Shown here piece after piece: positions 1 to 7,917 of a DNA stretch of 18,890 nt. The DNA is taken from NCBI GenBank assembly GCA_041987205.1, contig JBHIWX010000080.1, positions 1 to 18,890 of the forward strand. Reading direction: 5' to 3'. The notes beneath the pieces are model-generated. The model saw nothing but the letters and a program-made list of their open reading frames with translations, searched no databases and had not been told where the DNA came from. The position numbers and the translations under genes are program-made. The stretch comes from BOKV01 sp041987205 (GTDB lineage: Bacteria; Pseudomonadota; Alphaproteobacteria; Rhizobiales; Rhizobiaceae). How positions within the stretch are numbered: position 1 is the first letter of the stretch; every line of letters starts with the position of its first letter.

Positions 1-1
1 G

Positions 2-370
2 GTGGAGACCTATGGCGTCACCGTCTCCAAGCAGATGTGTGACAAGCCGATCGCCGCCGCCGTGTGGCCCTTCGAGGAAGTCGCCGACCATTGGGACGAA
101 CTCGTGCTGCGCAGCTTTATCCGCGAGAATGGCGCCAGGGTCGCCTATCAGGAGGGCAAGGTGAGCACGCTGCTCAACCCTCGCGACACCATTGCCGGCC
201 TCGATGGCGGCAAGCCGCTGGCTGACGGCACGGCAATGTTGTGCGGCACGCTTCCGGCCATCGGCGGCATCAGACCCTCGTCCCGTTTTGAGGCGGAGCT
301 CGAGGACCCCGTCCTCGGACGGACGCTGTCCTTTGGCTACGGCATCGAAGCCCTGCCGATCGCGGGTTGA
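2..370 (+). CDS. DUF2848 family protein, 3' fragment (5' end outside the window)
   Basis: Only the last 122 codons are present. The frame is open at the window edge, and the GTG at position 2 looks internal because it falls inside a conserved block. The sequence reads VTVSKQMCDKP, then AAVWPFEEVADHWDELVLRS, then VAYQEG, and ends in an FGYGIEALP motif. From memory this pattern belongs to DUF2848 proteins, which are about 220-240 residues long, so roughly the N-terminal half is missing. The family's biochemical function is not established, although a relation to the fumarylacetoacetate hydrolase fold has been suggested. It is followed after 142 bp by a thiamine-diphosphate decarboxylase on the same strand. 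That spacing, and a possible promoter in the gap, make a shared transcript uncertain. Recognition of the family is fairly secure; its role is unknown. Confidence 0.72.
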   Translation: METYGVTVSKQMCDKPIAAAVWPFEEVADHWDELVLRSFIRENGARVAYQEGKVSTLLNPRDTIAGLDGGKPLADGTAMLCGTLPAIGGIRPSSRFEAELEDPVLGRTLSFGYGIEALPIAG

Positions 371-450
371 CCTTTGCTTGCGGATCGGGCCTGAAATCCC
401 GTCCGGTGTAGATATGGCGGTGCGGACCGGTCGACACGGCGCCATGGTCC

Positions 451-479
451 TTGACAGGCACCCCGACAGTACATGACAC
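451..479 (+). promoter_or_regulatory. Possible promoter upstream of the ThDP decarboxylase
   Basis: An exact TTGACA hexamer lies at 451-456. Seventeen bases further on, the -10 position (474-479) reads GACACG, which is a poor match. A start near 486 would give a leader of about 25-30 nt before the GTG/ATG at 513/516. The -35 match is seen directly; calling it a promoter is inference. The rest of the 371-512 gap shows no gene. Confidence 0.25.
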
Positions 480-512
480 GCGGACAATAACCGGGTGCCG
501 GAAAATGGGTAA

Positions 513-2129
513 GTGATGCGAACGCTGGCGACGTACCTCGTGGAAATTCTCCAGGCCAACGGCGTGGAAATGGTCTTCGGCATTCCAGGCGTCCACACGG
601 TGGAACTATACCGTGGACTGGAAGGCGGCGCGATCCGGCACGTCACGCCGCGCCACGAACAGGGCGCCGGCTTCATGGCCGACGGCTATGCCCGCGTCAC
701 CGGCAAGCCCGGCGTGTGCTTCATCATCACCGGCCCCGGCATGACCAACATCGCCACGGCGATGGGACAGGCCTATGCAGATTCCATCCCCATGCTGGTG
801 ATCTCGACGGTCAACTCGCCCGGCGAGATGGGCACCGGTCAGGGCTATCTGCATGAGTTGAAGAACCAGAGCGCCCTGGCGCGCGAGGTCAGCGCCTACA
901 GCCACACCATTCTCGACGTTGGCGAGGTCGAGCCGGTGCTAGCCCGCGCCTTCGCCATCTTCGCTTCCGCCCGCGCCCGGCCGGTCCATGTCGAGATCCC
1001 GGTCAGCCTGCTCGAGCAGGACGCCACCGCGATGCCGCCCGCCCGGACCTTCAACCTGCCCGCTGCCCCTGCCCCCGGCAGCGATGTCATCAAGGAAGCC
1101 GCGAACCGGCTGTTGGCGGCAAGGCGACCGCTGATCGTCGCGGGCGGCGGTGCGAAACACGGCTCAGAATCGATCCGCGAGCTGGCACACCGGCTGAACG
1201 CCCCGGTCATGATGACCGTGAACGGGCGCGGCATCCTGGCGGGCGACAATCCGCTGGCGCTGCCCTTTTCAGGCGAGGCGCCCGGCGTGGCGGAACTGAT
1301 CTGCGACGCCGACGTGATTCTGGCGCTCGGCACCGAACTCGGCCCGACCGATTTCTGGGGCGCGCTGCCGTCTCGCGCGCAGGTGGATGGCTGGCTGATC
1401 CGTGTCGACCTCGACGCCGAATCCATGATGCGCGGCATCCTGCCCGATCAGCCGATCCTCGCCGACGCCGCCGCAACGGCCGCCGGCATCGCCGGACATT
1501 TTCAGGAGTTGCATAAGGCAGCGGATAATTGGGGTGCCACCCGCGTCGAGAAGCTGCGCGAGGCTGCCATCGCCAGCATGCGCCCGGCCTTCGCCGCCGG
1601 GCTGGCGGCCATGGACGAGATCGCCCGCACCCATCCCGACGCCATCATCGTCGGCGATTCCTGCCAGCCCGCCTATGCCGGCTGCATGGCCTTCGGCGCG
1701 CCGAAGCCCGGAAGCTGGATCTGCTCGTCGACCGGTTTCGGCACGCTGGGCTACGGCCTTCCCGCCGCCATCGGCGCGGCGCTTGGTGCGCCCGACCGCC
1801 CGGTCTACGGCCTGATTGGCGATGGCGGCATCCAGTTCACGCTTGCCGAACTGGGTTCTGCCACCGAAGCCGGCACCGCCCTGCGAATGATCCTGTGGAA
1901 CAATCAGGGCTATCTGGAGATCAAGCGCTTCATGATCGAATGCGGCATCGCCCCGCTCGGCGTCGACATCTTCACCCCCGATTTTCAGGCGATCCTCGCC
2001 GCCTATGGCTGGCACTATCGCAAGGCCGGCGACCTCGCCTCGCTGCGCGAACTCCTTGCCGCACCGATCGAGGGCAACGAGCTCATCGAGATCGACGAAG
2101 CCACCTTCGTGGCAAGCTTCGAGGAATAA
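513..2129 (+). CDS. ThDP-dependent decarboxylase, 5-guanidino-2-oxopentanoate decarboxylase (AruI)-like
   Basis: A 538-residue enzyme of the acetolactate synthase/pyruvate decarboxylase superfamily. The N-terminal PYR domain carries VFGIPGVHTVELYRGL followed by TPRHEQGAGFMADGYAR, with the cofactor-activating glutamate at E49. The C-terminal PP domain has the ThDP/Mg motif GDGG at about 436-439 and the NN pair at 463-464. The GIPGVHTVELYRGL block closely resembles my recollection of Pseudomonas AruI. AruI decarboxylates 5-guanidino-2-oxopentanoate to 4-guanidinobutanal in the arginine transaminase pathway. No arginine:pyruvate transaminase (AruH) or guanidinobutanal dehydrogenase is visible nearby, so the substrate here is uncertain. 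Start options are GTG 513 or the adjacent ATG 516; both lack a strong Shine-Dalgarno, and the difference is one residue. The BisC-like Mo enzyme follows after 91 bp. It could also be another acetolactate-synthase-like 2-oxoacid decarboxylase. Confidence 0.8.
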   Translation: MMRTLATYLVEILQANGVEMVFGIPGVHTVELYRGLEGGAIRHVTPRHEQGAGFMADGYARVTGKPGVCFIITGPGMTNIATAMGQAYADSIPMLVISTVNSPGEMGTGQGYLHELKNQSALAREVSAYSHTILDVGEVEPVLARAFAIFASARARPVHVEIPVSLLEQDATAMPPARTFNLPAAPAPGSDVIKEAANRLLAARRPLIVAGGGAKHGSESIRELAHRLNAPVMMTVNGRGILAGDNPLALPFSGEAPGVAELICDADVILALGTELGPTDFWGALPSRAQVDGWLIRVDLDAESMMRGILPDQPILADAAATAAGIAGHFQELHKAADNWGATRVEKLREAAIASMRPAFAAGLAAMDEIARTHPDAIIVGDSCQPAYAGCMAFGAPKPGSWICSSTGFGTLGYGLPAAIGAALGAPDRPVYGLIGDGGIQFTLAELGSATEAGTALRMILWNNQGYLEIKRFMIECGIAPLGVDIFTPDFQAILAAYGWHYRKAGDLASLRELLAAPIEGNELIEIDEATFVASFEE

Positions 2130-2220
2130 CCGCCGCATCCCGACTGGCTAACATCGTCGCAACCCGCGCCATCTGTGCTAGTGAGGTGAAGGATAAACGG
2201 ACTGGCGAACGAGGATCGAC

Positions 2221-4467
2221 GTGGACACGGACGGACACTTGCGCACAAGGGTAACCTCCAGCCATTGGGGAGCGTTCGAGGTCGACGTCGCGGACGGTCG
2301 GATCGTGGCAACGCGCCCCTTCGCGAACGACCCCGAACCGAACGCAATTCCCGAACTCGTGCCCGCTGCGGTGTACCATCGCAGCAGGGTCGCCCGCCCC
2401 TCGATCCGTCGCGGCTGGCTGGACAACCGGCAGCGCAGCGGACGTGGCAGTGACACGTTCGTCGAATTGCCCTGGGACGAGGCGCTCGACATCGCGGCGG
2501 CGGAACTCGACCGCGTCCGCAAGACTCATGGCAACGAGGCGATCTTTGGCGGTTCCTATGGCTGGTCGTCGGCCGGCCGGTTTCATCACGCCCAGAGCCA
2601 GGTCCATCGCTTTCTCAACAGCATGGGCGGCTATGTCGCTTCCGTCGGCAGCTATTCCACGGGCTGCGCCCAGTCGATCATGCCGCATGTCTTCGGCGTG
2701 CCGTTTCTCGCGCTGCTCTACGAGCATCAGGACAGCTGGCAGACCATCCACGACCACACCGAGACCCTGGTCATGTTCGGCGGCATCAACGCCAAGAACT
2801 CCCAGGTTTCCATGGGCGGCGTCACCGAGCACGGTACCGCCGGCTGGTTCCGCCGCTTCGCCGAAAAGGGCATGCGCTGCGTCAATGTCGGCCCGCAACG
2901 TACAGATGCGCCCGAAAGCTGCGAATGGCTTGCGGTCCGCCCGGCATCCGACACGGCGCTCATGCTGGCGATTGCCCATGTGCTGGAAAGCGAAGACCTG
3001 GTCGACCGGGCGTTTCTCGCCCGCTATTCGGTCGGATATGAGCGGTTCCGCCCCTATCTGACCGGCGAAGATGGCAGCCCGGCGAAGACGCCCGAATGGG
3101 CCGCGCCGCTATGCGGCGTCGATCCCGACACGATACGCGAACTCGCGCGGCGCATGGCGGCCACCCGCACGCTGATCACCGTTGCATGGTCGCTGCAGCG
3201 TGGCGAGCACGGCGAGCAGCCCTACTGGATGTCTGCGGTGCTGGCCGCCATGCTGGGGCAGATCGGCCTGCCCGGTGGCGGGGTCGGCTATGGTTACGGC
3301 GCGATCGGCGGCGTCGGCAAATCCTTTGTCGGCATGCGCGGCATGACCTTCCCCCAGGGCGAAAACCCCGTGCGCAAGACGATCCCGGTTGCGCGCATCG
3401 CAGACATGCTGCGCCATCCCAGCGAACCCTATGATTTCAACGGCAGACGCGAGCCCTATCCCGATATCCGGCTGATCTACTGGGCCGGCGGCAATCCGTT
3501 CCACCACCATCAGGACCTCAACCGGCTGCATGAGGCATGGCAGACACCGGAAACAATCATCGTCAACGAGCCCTGGTGGACCGCCACCGCCAAACGGGCC
3601 GACATCGTCTTCCCGGCGACGACACCCTATGAGCGCGAGGATATCGGCCGCTCCAATCTCGACGATTACCTGTTTTACATGCCGCAGCTGATCGACCCGG
3701 TCGGAGAGGCCCGCGACGATTACGCGATCTTCGCCGGTCTCGCCGCCCGGCTCGGAGCGGATGAGGTCTACACGCAGGGGCTCAACGCCAATGAATGGGT
3801 CGCCCGCCTCTACGACGATTATCGCGGCATGGCGGCAAATCAGGGGATCGACGTTCCGGATTTCGAGACACTGAAGGAGATGAACTGGGTGCGTCTGCCG
3901 ATCATCGAGGAAGGCCCGAACCGGACGCTGTTCGCACCGTTCCGCGAGGATCCGGACGCCTCGCCGCTCGCCACCCCGTCGGGCAGGATCGAGATCTTCT
4001 CCGAGACCATCGACGGGTTTGGCTATCCCGACTGTCCGGGACATCCCGTCTGGCTGCCGCCCACCGAATGGCTGGGCAGCGCCACCGATGCCACACCACT
4101 GCACCTCGTCTCGCCACAGCCGGGCGACAAGCTGCACAGCCAGCTCGAGGCCGCGCTCGCCGATATCGACGGCGCGCGCCCCGTCGCGATTGCCATCCAT
4201 CCCGACGACGCCGATACGCGCGGCATAGGCTCGGGCGATCTGGTGCGCGTGTTCAACGCCCGCGGCGCATGCCGTGCCAGGGCGATGACGACGCCGGATA
4301 TCCTGAAAGGGGTCGTGGCGATCCCGACCGGTGCATGGCTTGGCGATCCGGGCGAGAACCTCGACCCGCACGGCAATCCCAACGTCCTGACGCTGGATGT
4401 GGGAACGTCACGGCTCGCGCAGGGGTGCAGTGCTCATACCGCGCTGGTGGACGTGGCGAAACTCTAG
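2221..4467 (+). CDS. Molybdopterin-dependent oxidoreductase of the BisC/TorA/DMSO reductase branch
   Basis: A 748-residue Mo-bisMGD enzyme. The N-terminus shows SSHWGAFEVDVADGRI and then GGSYGWSSAGR (110-120). VGSYSTGCAQ contains Ser146, which aligns with the Mo-ligating serine of Rhodobacter DMSO reductase and TorA. The C-terminal dinucleotide-binding domain ends with DVGTSRLAQGCSAHTALV, typical of biotin sulfoxide and TMAO reductases. There is no CxxCxxxC Fe-S motif and no twin-arginine signal peptide, so the enzyme is probably cytoplasmic like BisC. Known family substrates are S- or N-oxides such as biotin or methionine sulfoxide, DMSO and TMAO; which one applies cannot be read from sequence. 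The GTG start is supported by GAGG at 2211-2214, six bases upstream. It is co-directional with the ThDP decarboxylase (91-bp gap). Its stop lies 5 bp from the convergent MBL gene's stop. No cytochrome or anchor partner is adjacent. Confidence 0.88.
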   Translation: MDTDGHLRTRVTSSHWGAFEVDVADGRIVATRPFANDPEPNAIPELVPAAVYHRSRVARPSIRRGWLDNRQRSGRGSDTFVELPWDEALDIAAAELDRVRKTHGNEAIFGGSYGWSSAGRFHHAQSQVHRFLNSMGGYVASVGSYSTGCAQSIMPHVFGVPFLALLYEHQDSWQTIHDHTETLVMFGGINAKNSQVSMGGVTEHGTAGWFRRFAEKGMRCVNVGPQRTDAPESCEWLAVRPASDTALMLAIAHVLESEDLVDRAFLARYSVGYERFRPYLTGEDGSPAKTPEWAAPLCGVDPDTIRELARRMAATRTLITVAWSLQRGEHGEQPYWMSAVLAAMLGQIGLPGGGVGYGYGAIGGVGKSFVGMRGMTFPQGENPVRKTIPVARIADMLRHPSEPYDFNGRREPYPDIRLIYWAGGNPFHHHQDLNRLHEAWQTPETIIVNEPWWTATAKRADIVFPATTPYEREDIGRSNLDDYLFYMPQLIDPVGEARDDYAIFAGLAARLGADEVYTQGLNANEWVARLYDDYRGMAANQGIDVPDFETLKEMNWVRLPIIEEGPNRTLFAPFREDPDASPLATPSGRIEIFSETIDGFGYPDCPGHPVWLPPTEWLGSATDATPLHLVSPQPGDKLHSQLEAALADIDGARPVAIAIHPDDADTRGIGSGDLVRVFNARGACRARAMTTPDILKGVVAIPTGAWLGDPGENLDPHGNPNVLTLDVGTSRLAQGCSAHTALVDVAKL

Positions 4468-4472
4468 CCGCG

Positions 4473-5531
4473 TCAGCCCTGCGGCCGTGCTTCGACCTTG
4501 CGGACCTCGCCGGTGTCGATCCATTGCAGCTCGCGACGGCGGATCATGTAGTTCACATGCGCCAGCGTCTCGCTGAACGCGAAGCTCAGCTGGTGCGAGT
4601 CGAGCGGCCGGTGGAACAGCACCGGCACGAGTTCCGACACTGTTTTCGCGCCTTCCTCCATCGCGCCGGCGATCAGCCTGCAACGCTCGGCATGGTGCTC
4701 GGCGGTCTGCCTACAACGCGCGTGCAGCCCGACAAAGGGCAGCCTGTGCCCGGACAGCACGAGCACGTCCTCGTCGACGTCACGTATCAGGGAATCGAGG
4801 CTCTGGAGATAGAGACCGAGCGGATCGCCATCCGGCTCGACGGCCCAGACACTGATATTGGGCGTGATCTTCTCGATCACCTGATCGGCGCACAGCAGGA
4901 TCCCGTCCTCCGCGCAATGGAACATCAACTGTTCCGGCGCGTGCCCCTCCCCGGCCAGCACCTCGAAGGTGCGGTTGCCGATGACCAGACTTTCGCCGGC
5001 CAGCAGCCGGACGAAGGTTGGCGGAAGCGGACTGACCATGCGCAGATAGCCATGGCCGGACGTGCTGACGATCTCCGCCATTTCTGATGTGGCGCCATTG
5101 CGAAGGTAGAAATCACGATAGAACTTGTTGTCCATCGCGCCCGGTCCGAGCGAGATGTTGGCACATCCCAGATAGCACATCTGGCCGGTGAGCAGCGTCG
5201 CGCCAGTGCGTTCGCACAGCCAGCCGGCAAGGCCGATATGGTCCGGATGGTAATGCGTGACGATCACCTTTGAGATTCGCTGTCCCGCCATCGGCCCGGA
5301 CAGCACACGCTCCCAGCACTGGCGGCAAGCATCGTTCGCGATGCCCGTGTCGATCACGACCCAGCCGTCCTCGTCCTCGAGCAGATAGATATTGACGTGG
5401 TCGAGCCGGAAGGGAAGCGGCATGCGCAGCCACATTATGCCCGGCGCAACCTCCATCATTTCGCCGTCGGCGGGCGCCTCGGGAAAGGGAAAGCTGAACT
5501 GGTCATGGGTAACGTGATGAAGCATTGGCAT
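4473..5531 (-). CDS. MBL-fold metallo-hydrolase
   Basis: A 352-residue metallo-beta-lactamase-fold protein. It carries the metal motif THYHPDHIG (H93, H95, D97, H98), a third-site histidine in GEGHAPE (H197), an aspartate in CADQVI (D216) and a late histidine in LSGHRLPF. This is the complete ligand set expected of a binuclear hydrolase. A C-terminal helical extension after the core resembles LACTB2-like or thioesterase-like MBL proteins. The frame stays open upstream to 5849, but family similarity begins at MLHHVTHDQF, so ATG 5531 (or ATG 5525) is chosen; no strong Shine-Dalgarno is visible. The gene is convergent with the BisC-like gene and divergent from the ECH/HCDH fusion. A role as a hydrolase, perhaps of a thioester or ester, in the same catabolic route is inference. 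The substrate is unknown. Confidence 0.85.
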   Translation of the reverse strand: MPMLHHVTHDQFSFPFPEAPADGEMMEVAPGIMWLRMPLPFRLDHVNIYLLEDEDGWVVIDTGIANDACRQCWERVLSGPMAGQRISKVIVTHYHPDHIGLAGWLCERTGATLLTGQMCYLGCANISLGPGAMDNKFYRDFYLRNGATSEMAEIVSTSGHGYLRMVSPLPPTFVRLLAGESLVIGNRTFEVLAGEGHAPEQLMFHCAEDGILLCADQVIEKITPNISVWAVEPDGDPLGLYLQSLDSLIRDVDEDVLVLSGHRLPFVGLHARCRQTAEHHAERCRLIAGAMEEGAKTVSELVPVLFHRPLDSHQLSFAFSETLAHVNYMIRRRELQWIDTGEVRKVEARPQG

Positions 5532-5863
5532 GAAAGACGCGTTCTGACCCCTTGTCTGGGTTTTTGGGAACTCTTGAACAGGGTCCGGTGAAGGCACGTG
5601 ACCATCGTGGCTGAACGCCACGAAAGGTCGCTGAAAAACGCCTCGCGAAAGGTGATATCCGCAACAGACGCCCCATCCGCTAAACCACGAGACCGGTTGA
5701 AGCAATAGCGCGATACGCATGGCAGCCCCTCGATACCCCGCATCCGCTGGAGCAGCCAAAAGCGACTTGCAGGTGGAACACGACACGCCGCGACTTGATT
5801 TGTCTGCCTCGCTGCGTGAAATGCTCATCTCATCATTTCGAAGAAGCAAGGGAGGGGCAAGGA
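5532..5863. other. 332-bp divergent intergenic region between the MBL and ECH/HCDH genes
   Basis: No credible gene is seen. The open frames that cross it are extensions or shadows of the flanking genes. It must hold the promoters of both divergent genes. A perfect inverted repeat lies at 5605-5623. A weak TTGATT hexamer at 5795-5800 with GAAATG 17 bases later could serve the plus-strand gene. A strong ribosome site, GGAGG at 5851-5855, precedes ATG 5864. Confidence 0.6.
5605..5623. promoter_or_regulatory. Perfect 7-bp inverted repeat in the divergent intergenic region
   Basis: TCGTGGC (5605-5611) is separated by TGAAC from its exact reverse complement GCCACGA (5617-5623). It lies about 75 bp upstream of the MBL start and 240 bp upstream of the ECH/HCDH start. 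It could be an operator dyad or a leader hairpin. No T-run follows on either strand, so a terminator is unlikely. The repeat is seen; the function is inference. Confidence 0.35.
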
Positions 5864-7840
5864 ATGAAGCCTGTGACCATCGAGGAAAGGCACGGGATTG
5901 CCATCGTCCGCGTCGACAATCCGCCGGTCAACGCGCTCGGCCAGGCCGTGCGCGCCGGCCTCATGGAAGCGGCCGAGTCGATTGACGCCGACGAGCGGGT
6001 CAGGGCCGCTGTCCTCATCTGTGCAGGTCGCACCTTCATCGCCGGCGCCGACATTCGTGAGTTCGACGCACCGCCCGCCGAGCCTGCTCTGCCCGACGTG
6101 ATCAACCGTATCGAGCGCTCGACCAAGCCATGGGTCGCCGCCATGCACGGCACGCCGCTCGGCGGGGGTCTGGAAGTCGCGCTGGGGTGCCATTACAGAC
6201 TTGCGGTGCCGGCCACCCGCCTCGGCCTGCCGGAGGTCAATCTCGGCCTCCTGCCGGGCGCCGGCGGCACGATCCGCCTGCCCCGAGCGATAGGGGTCGA
6301 TGCCGCGCTCGACATGATCACCTCGGGCAAGCCGGTCGGTGCCGGGGAAGCAGCGCATGCCGGCCTGATTGACGCCCTGTTGCCCGAGGGTCAGGAACTG
6401 GAAAGTTTCGCCATCGCCTTCGCCGAAGACATCGCGTCGAAGCCCCTGCCGATACCGCTCTCGGTCCGCGAACCGGCAGACCGTCCGGACGATGCCGGGT
6501 GGCGCGAGCGCATCGACGCCGTCGAGCGAGAGGCGAAGGGACAGCTTTCGCCGGTCGAGGCAGCGAAGATCGTCCGCAACGGTCTCGACAAGCCCTTCGA
6601 ACAGGCGCTTGCCGATGAACGCGCCTGTTTCATGGAATTGAAGGGCGGCGACCAGTCGAAAGCGATGCGCCATGCCTTTTTCGCCGAACGCGAGACCGCG
6701 AAGATACCCTTCCTGAAGGGAAGCGAACCTCTGCCAATCGGCCATGTCGCGGTGGTTGGTGGCGGCACGATGGGCGCCGGCATTTCCGTCGCCGCGCTGC
6801 TTGCCGGCTTCTCGGTCGCGATGATCGAGCGCGACGAGGCAGCGGCTCAGGCCGGCCGCGAGCGGGTCTCCACCATCCTCGACTCTTCGGTCAAGCGCGG
6901 CGCGCTGTCAGCCGAGAAGCGGGCAGCCCTGCTTGATCGACAATTCTCCGCCGGCGCCGGCTATGCCGGCGCTGCAAAGGCCGACCTCGCCATCGAGGCG
7001 GTGTTCGAGGACATGCAGGTGAAGCAATCGGTCTTCGCCGAACTCGACAAGGTGACGCCGGTCAATTGCGTGCTCGCCAGCAACACCTCCTATCTCGACG
7101 TCAACGAAATCGCCTCGGCGGTGTCGGATCCCTCGCGCGTGCTCGGCCTGCATTTCTTCTCGCCGGCCCATGTGATGAAGCTCGTCGAGGTCATCCGGAC
7201 CGACGCGGTATCGCCGCAGGCCTATGCCACCGGCTTCGCCTTCGCCAAGAAGCTCCGCAAAGTGCCGATCTACACCGGCGTGTGCGACGGCTTCATCGGC
7301 AACCGGATCCTCTACCGGTATCGGCAGGCATGCGACAACATGCTGGAGGACGGGGCCCTGCCACACGAGATCGACGCCGCCATGCGCGCTTTCGGCATGG
7401 CGATGGGGCCTTACGCCATGGGTGACATGGCCGGCCTCGACATCGGCTACGCGACCCGTCAGCGCAAGGCCGCCACCCGCGACCCGAACGAACGCTATGT
7501 CAGGATCGCCGACCGTATCTGCGAACTGGGCCGTTACGGCCAGAAGACGGGCGCCGGCTGGTACGCTTACGCAAACGATCCGCGCAAGGGCGAGCGCGAC
7601 CCGCTCGTCGAACAAATCATCGTGGAGGAGTCGGAGCGCAACGGCATCGTTCGACGCAGCTTCACCCAGGACGAAATCCAGAGGGCTGTGGTCCGTGCCA
7701 TGGCCGAAGAAGGCGCGGCAATCCTCGAGGAAGGTATCGCCCTCAGGGCGTCGGACATCGATATGGTGATGATCCTGGGCTACGGCTTCCCGCGCTGGCG
7801 CGGCGGCCCGATGTTCATGGCCGAAAACGGCCTGGCCTGA
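5864..7840 (+). CDS. Fused enoyl-CoA hydratase/3-hydroxyacyl-CoA dehydrogenase (FadJ/FadB-alpha type)
   Basis: A 658-residue bifunctional beta-oxidation enzyme. The N-terminal crotonase domain (about 1-190) has the oxyanion block FIAGADIREF. Its two catalytic glutamates are E104 in GGGLEVALG and E124 in GLPEVNLGLLPGAGG. A linker leads to the NAD-binding Rossmann motif GGGTMGAG (299-306) and then to the dehydrogenase core HFFSPAHVMKLVEV with catalytic His430. Two C-terminal 3HCDH domains follow, ending in GYGFPRWRGGPMF. It would hydrate 2-enoyl-CoA and oxidise the 3-hydroxyacyl-CoA to 3-ketoacyl-CoA in the cytoplasm. ATG 5864 is preferred over upstream starts because GGAGGGG (5851-5857) sits at ideal spacing and the domain begins here. 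Relatives I recall extend some 35-50 residues past GGPMF, so the C-terminus looks short. No thiolase is adjacent. Confidence 0.92.
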   Translation: MKPVTIEERHGIAIVRVDNPPVNALGQAVRAGLMEAAESIDADERVRAAVLICAGRTFIAGADIREFDAPPAEPALPDVINRIERSTKPWVAAMHGTPLGGGLEVALGCHYRLAVPATRLGLPEVNLGLLPGAGGTIRLPRAIGVDAALDMITSGKPVGAGEAAHAGLIDALLPEGQELESFAIAFAEDIASKPLPIPLSVREPADRPDDAGWRERIDAVEREAKGQLSPVEAAKIVRNGLDKPFEQALADERACFMELKGGDQSKAMRHAFFAERETAKIPFLKGSEPLPIGHVAVVGGGTMGAGISVAALLAGFSVAMIERDEAAAQAGRERVSTILDSSVKRGALSAEKRAALLDRQFSAGAGYAGAAKADLAIEAVFEDMQVKQSVFAELDKVTPVNCVLASNTSYLDVNEIASAVSDPSRVLGLHFFSPAHVMKLVEVIRTDAVSPQAYATGFAFAKKLRKVPIYTGVCDGFIGNRILYRYRQACDNMLEDGALPHEIDAAMRAFGMAMGPYAMGDMAGLDIGYATRQRKAATRDPNERYVRIADRICELGRYGQKTGAGWYAYANDPRKGERDPLVEQIIVEESERNGIVRRSFTQDEIQRAVVRAMAEEGAAILEEGIALRASDIDMVMILGYGFPRWRGGPMFMAENGLA

Positions 7841-7861
7841 CGCAACTCACCTGCATTGCCC

Positions 7862-7894
7862 ACGATGCGCGACCGGGAACCGGCCGCGCATCGT
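7862..7894. terminator. Strong hairpin between convergent genes, likely bidirectional terminator
   Basis: The arms ACGATGCGCGACCGG (7862-7876) and CCGGCCGCGCATCGT (7880-7894) pair over 15 positions with one A·C mismatch, which becomes a G·T wobble in the minus-strand transcript. The loop is GAA. It lies 21 bp past the ECH/HCDH stop and 23 bp past the convergent BKACE stop. No clear U-tract follows on either side, so efficiency is uncertain. Confidence 0.6.
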
Positions 7895-7917
7895 ATTCGT
7901 CTCGTACAGCGCTCGGC

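Noticed and set aside
371..512. Possible terminator after the DUF2848 gene (CGGG...CCCG and GGACC...GGTCC arms)
   Set aside because: The arms are only 4-5 bp with long loops and no T-run, which is expected by chance in GC-rich DNA.
3109..4371. 420-codon open frame antisense to the BisC-like gene
   Set aside because: It is a shadow of the strongly supported sense gene, with no recognisable motif.
3795..5087. 430-codon plus-strand frame spanning the end of the BisC-like gene and the MBL gene
   Set aside because: It is arginine-rich shadow sequence in another frame and antisense to the MBL gene.
5532..5849. N-terminal extension of the MBL hydrolase with many cysteines
   Set aside because: It falls in the divergent intergenic region, has no MBL similarity, and would remove promoter space for both genes.
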